Positions 62,454 through 64,000 of a stretch of 64,000 nt of DNA are shown piece by piece. Below the pieces are notes generated by a model, which was not told the DNA's origin, did no database searches, and saw only the letters and a program-made list of their open reading frames with translations. Numbering within the stretch: the first letter of the stretch is position 1; every line of letters starts with the position of its first letter. Origin of the DNA: Comamonadaceae bacterium OTU4NAUVB1 (GTDB taxonomy: Bacteria > Pseudomonadota > Gammaproteobacteria > Burkholderiales > Burkholderiaceae_C); NCBI GenBank assembly GCA_024372625.1, contig CP099603.1:248001-312000 (forward strand), written 5' to 3'. The position numbers and the translations under genes are program-made.

Positions 62454-63758
62454 ATGTCCGAAAAACTGATCTACCTCCTGCGGCGCACGCTGCGCAAGAC
62501 CTGGTGGCGCTGCGCGCTGTTCTCGCTCTTCGCGGTGCTCGCCGTGGTGCTCGCCACCGTCCTGGGACCCTGGATTCCGGACCACGTCGCGCTGCGGCTG
62601 GGGTCCGACGCCATCGGCAGCCTGCTCAACATCCTGGCCTCCAGCATGCTGACGGTGGCCATCTTCTCGGCCAGCACCATGGTCGGCTCGTTCACCGCCG
62701 TCGCCAACAGCGCCACGCCCCGCGCTTCGCAGTTGCTCATCGAGGACACCACGGTGCAGAACACGCTGGCCGTGTTCATCGGCGCCTTCCTGTACGCCGT
62801 GATCGCGCTGATCGGCCTGCAGGCGCACCTGTACGGCGACGGCGGGCGGCTGGTGCTGTTCGGCTTCACGATCGTGATGCTGGGGGTGGTGGTGGTGGTG
62901 CTGCTGCGCTGGATCGACTACCTGTCGGTGCTCGGCCGGCTGGGCGAGACCATCCGGCGCGTCGAGTCCGCCACGCGCGCGGCCATGGACCAGCGCCTGG
63001 CGAAGCCCCACCTCGGCGGGGTGCCGCAGCCCGAGGGCGCGCGCGGCGCCCATGCGGTCGAGGCGACGGACACCGGTTTCGTGCAGCACGTGTCGATGGA
63101 CATCCTGCAGAAGTGCGCCGAGCGGCTCGACGCCCGGCTGCACCTGCACGTGCTGCCCGGGGCCTTCGTCGATCCCGGCACCCCGCTGGTCAGCAGCGAC
63201 CGGCCCCTGGACGATCCGGCGCGCGCGGCGCTCTCGGACGCGGTGCTCGTGGGGGCCGGGCGCACCTTCGACCACGATCCGCGCTTCGGGATGGTGGTGC
63301 TCGGGGAGATCGCGGCGCGGGCGCTGTCGGCGGCGGTGAACGATCCCGGCACCGCGACCGACGTGATGACCGCCATGGTCAAGGTGCTGGCGCACTGGTC
63401 GGCGCAGAAGGCCCGGCGCGACGGCGACGGGGCGCCGGAGGTGGCGTTCGACCGCGTCAGCGCCCCGGCGCTGGCCGAGGCCGAACTGGTCGAGGACGCC
63501 TTCATGCCGGTCGCGCGCCACGGCGCCTCGGCGGTGGAGGTGGGCATCGCGCTGCAGCGTGCGCTCGCCTCCGTCGGCCGGCTGGGCGGCGCCCTGCCCG
63601 GATCGGCGGCGGCGCTGTCGGCCTACGCGCTCGCGCGCGCACGGCACGCGGGGCTGATGGAAGACGACCTGGCCCTGCTGGCGCGGGCGGCGTCCACGCA
63701 GCGCACGCTGCCGGTGCGCGCGGCGGGTGCCGACCGGTGGCGCGCGCGACCGGACTGA
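62454..63758 (+). CDS. DUF2254 family membrane protein
   Basis: A 434-residue inner-membrane protein. The first 170 residues hold four hydrophobic helices (WWRCALFSLFAVLAVVLATV, LLNILASSMLTVAIFSASTM, TLAVFIGAFLYAVIALIGL, GFTIVMLGVVVVVLLRWIDY). The rest is soluble with FDHDPRFGMVVLGEIAARAL and AVNDPGTATDVM, characteristic of DUF2254. The function is unknown. ATG 62454 starts MSEKLIYLLRR; an ATG at 62442 would add four residues. Neither has a clear Shine-Dalgarno sequence. It is divergent from nirB but need not share its control. Confidence 0.87.
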   Translation: MSEKLIYLLRRTLRKTWWRCALFSLFAVLAVVLATVLGPWIPDHVALRLGSDAIGSLLNILASSMLTVAIFSASTMVGSFTAVANSATPRASQLLIEDTTVQNTLAVFIGAFLYAVIALIGLQAHLYGDGGRLVLFGFTIVMLGVVVVVLLRWIDYLSVLGRLGETIRRVESATRAAMDQRLAKPHLGGVPQPEGARGAHAVEATDTGFVQHVSMDILQKCAERLDARLHLHVLPGAFVDPGTPLVSSDRPLDDPARAALSDAVLVGAGRTFDHDPRFGMVVLGEIAARALSAAVNDPGTATDVMTAMVKVLAHWSAQKARRDGDGAPEVAFDRVSAPALAEAELVEDAFMPVARHGASAVEVGIALQRALASVGRLGGALPGSAAALSAYALARARHAGLMEDDLALLARAASTQRTLPVRAAGADRWRARPD

Positions 63759-63804
63759 GCGCGGCCGCCGCGCCGGCGGCCGAGCCCGTGCCCGTGCACG
63801 GTGC

Positions 63805-64000
63805 CTAGCGGCAGCTGAAGCTCGCCGCGTCCTCCACGTCGCCGGTGCCCCGGTAGTGCGCCACCTGCGGGTAGGGGCACAGCGGCCGCGTGCGGGTGGG
63901 CGACCAGCCCGGCGGCAACTCGGGATTCGCGCCGCCGGCGTTGCCCGGGCCGCGCGCCGCCGCGACGACCCGGTCGGGCGTCCGGCCCTGCTCGACCCAG
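63805..64000 (-). CDS. Tannase/feruloyl esterase family protein, 3' end (partial)
   Basis: Only the last 64 or so codons are inside the window; the gene continues past the right edge. The stop is TAG at 63805-63807. The encoded C-terminus has WVEQGRTPDRVVAAARG, then RTRPLCPYPQVAHYRGTGD and DAASFSCR at the end. This cysteine-containing ending (PLCPYPQVA ... FSC) is the signature C-terminus of the tannase/feruloyl esterase family, which splits ester bonds of plant phenolics. It is a secreted enzyme in relatives. It ends 47 bp past the DUF2254 gene, convergently. Confidence 0.8.
   Translation of the reverse strand, partial: WVEQGRTPDRVVAAARGPGNAGGANPELPPGWSPTRTRPLCPYPQVAHYRGTGDVEDAASFSCR

Noticed and set aside
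1..64000. tRNA, rRNA, transposase, integrase or prophage genes
   Set aside because: Looked for typical T-loop sequences, conserved rRNA blocks and DDE or integrase motifs by eye; none was found.

Overview
The window is 64 kb of very GC-rich DNA with tightly packed genes, 1-4 bp gene overlaps and GTG/TTG starts. Gene content (PutA without an N-terminal DNA-binding domain next to an Lrp-type regulator, NirBD with a formate/nitrite channel and a phosphatase-kinase fusion, DctP, CsbD and Hsp20 pairs, an iron-sulfur photolyase, a tannase end) suggests a free-living or plant/soil-associated betaproteobacterium, probably Burkholderiales. That placement is an inference from content. No rRNA, tRNA, CRISPR array, transposase or phage gene was recognised, so this looks like ordinary chromosome with accessory blocks.

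Layout. 0.3-3.0 kb: a TetR regulator divergent from a short-chain dehydrogenase and a quinone-oxidoreductase-like gene, with a palindrome over both promoters. 3.3-8.7 kb: an orphan TRAP solute-binding protein, a large Tat-type lipoprotein combining SLH and metallo-beta-lactamase-like segments, and an AI-2E-family membrane protein. 8.7-16.5 kb: an AraC regulator, a divergent asparagine-synthetase-like amidotransferase, a cNMP-binding protein lacking its DNA-binding half, an MHYT-GGDEF-EAL protein and a GH15 glycoside hydrolase.

17.2-26.2 kb is the most interesting block: wecB, an NfrB-like glycosyltransferase, a small secreted protein, a DUF2334 deacetylase-like protein, an NfrA-like TPR/outer-membrane protein and a DUF4434 lipoprotein, in one compact run. 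It resembles the E. coli N4-glycan-receptor (nfrAB/wecB) exopolysaccharide pathway with two extra periplasmic enzyme candidates. The synthase lacks the C-terminal c-di-GMP-binding domain of E. coli NfrB.

26.3-31.2 kb: a LOV-type hybrid histidine kinase, a PAS-LuxR regulator and two CsbD proteins. 31.3-40 kb: a four-domain rhodanese, a fatty-acid desaturase, an RpiR regulator with a palindrome before an MFS transporter and a cysteine-less hydantoin-racemase relative, an MRJP-family lipoprotein and a 2H phosphoesterase. 39.5-44 kb: Lrp-type regulator and putA. 44-48 kb: a small conserved-looking protein, an undecaprenyl-phosphate sugar transferase overlapping a PIG-L deacetylase, a BLUF photoreceptor and an FeS photolyase/cryptochrome. 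48.3-56.6 kb: two Hsp20 genes, a metallophosphoesterase overlapping a di-heme peroxidase, a GAF-PAS-GGDEF protein, a nucleoside deoxyribosyltransferase-like protein, a zinc peptidase and an acyl-CoA thioesterase. 56.6-62.1 kb: a nirB-nirD-channel-phosphatase/kinase operon on the minus strand with a sigma-54-like promoter. The right edge has a DUF2254 membrane protein and the 3' end of a tannase/feruloyl esterase gene.

Three flavin-type light-sensing or light-using proteins (LOV, BLUF, photolyase) lie within 22 kb, and two c-di-GMP enzymes flank the polysaccharide blocks. This suggests light- and c-di-GMP-linked control of surface polysaccharide, which is an inference only.
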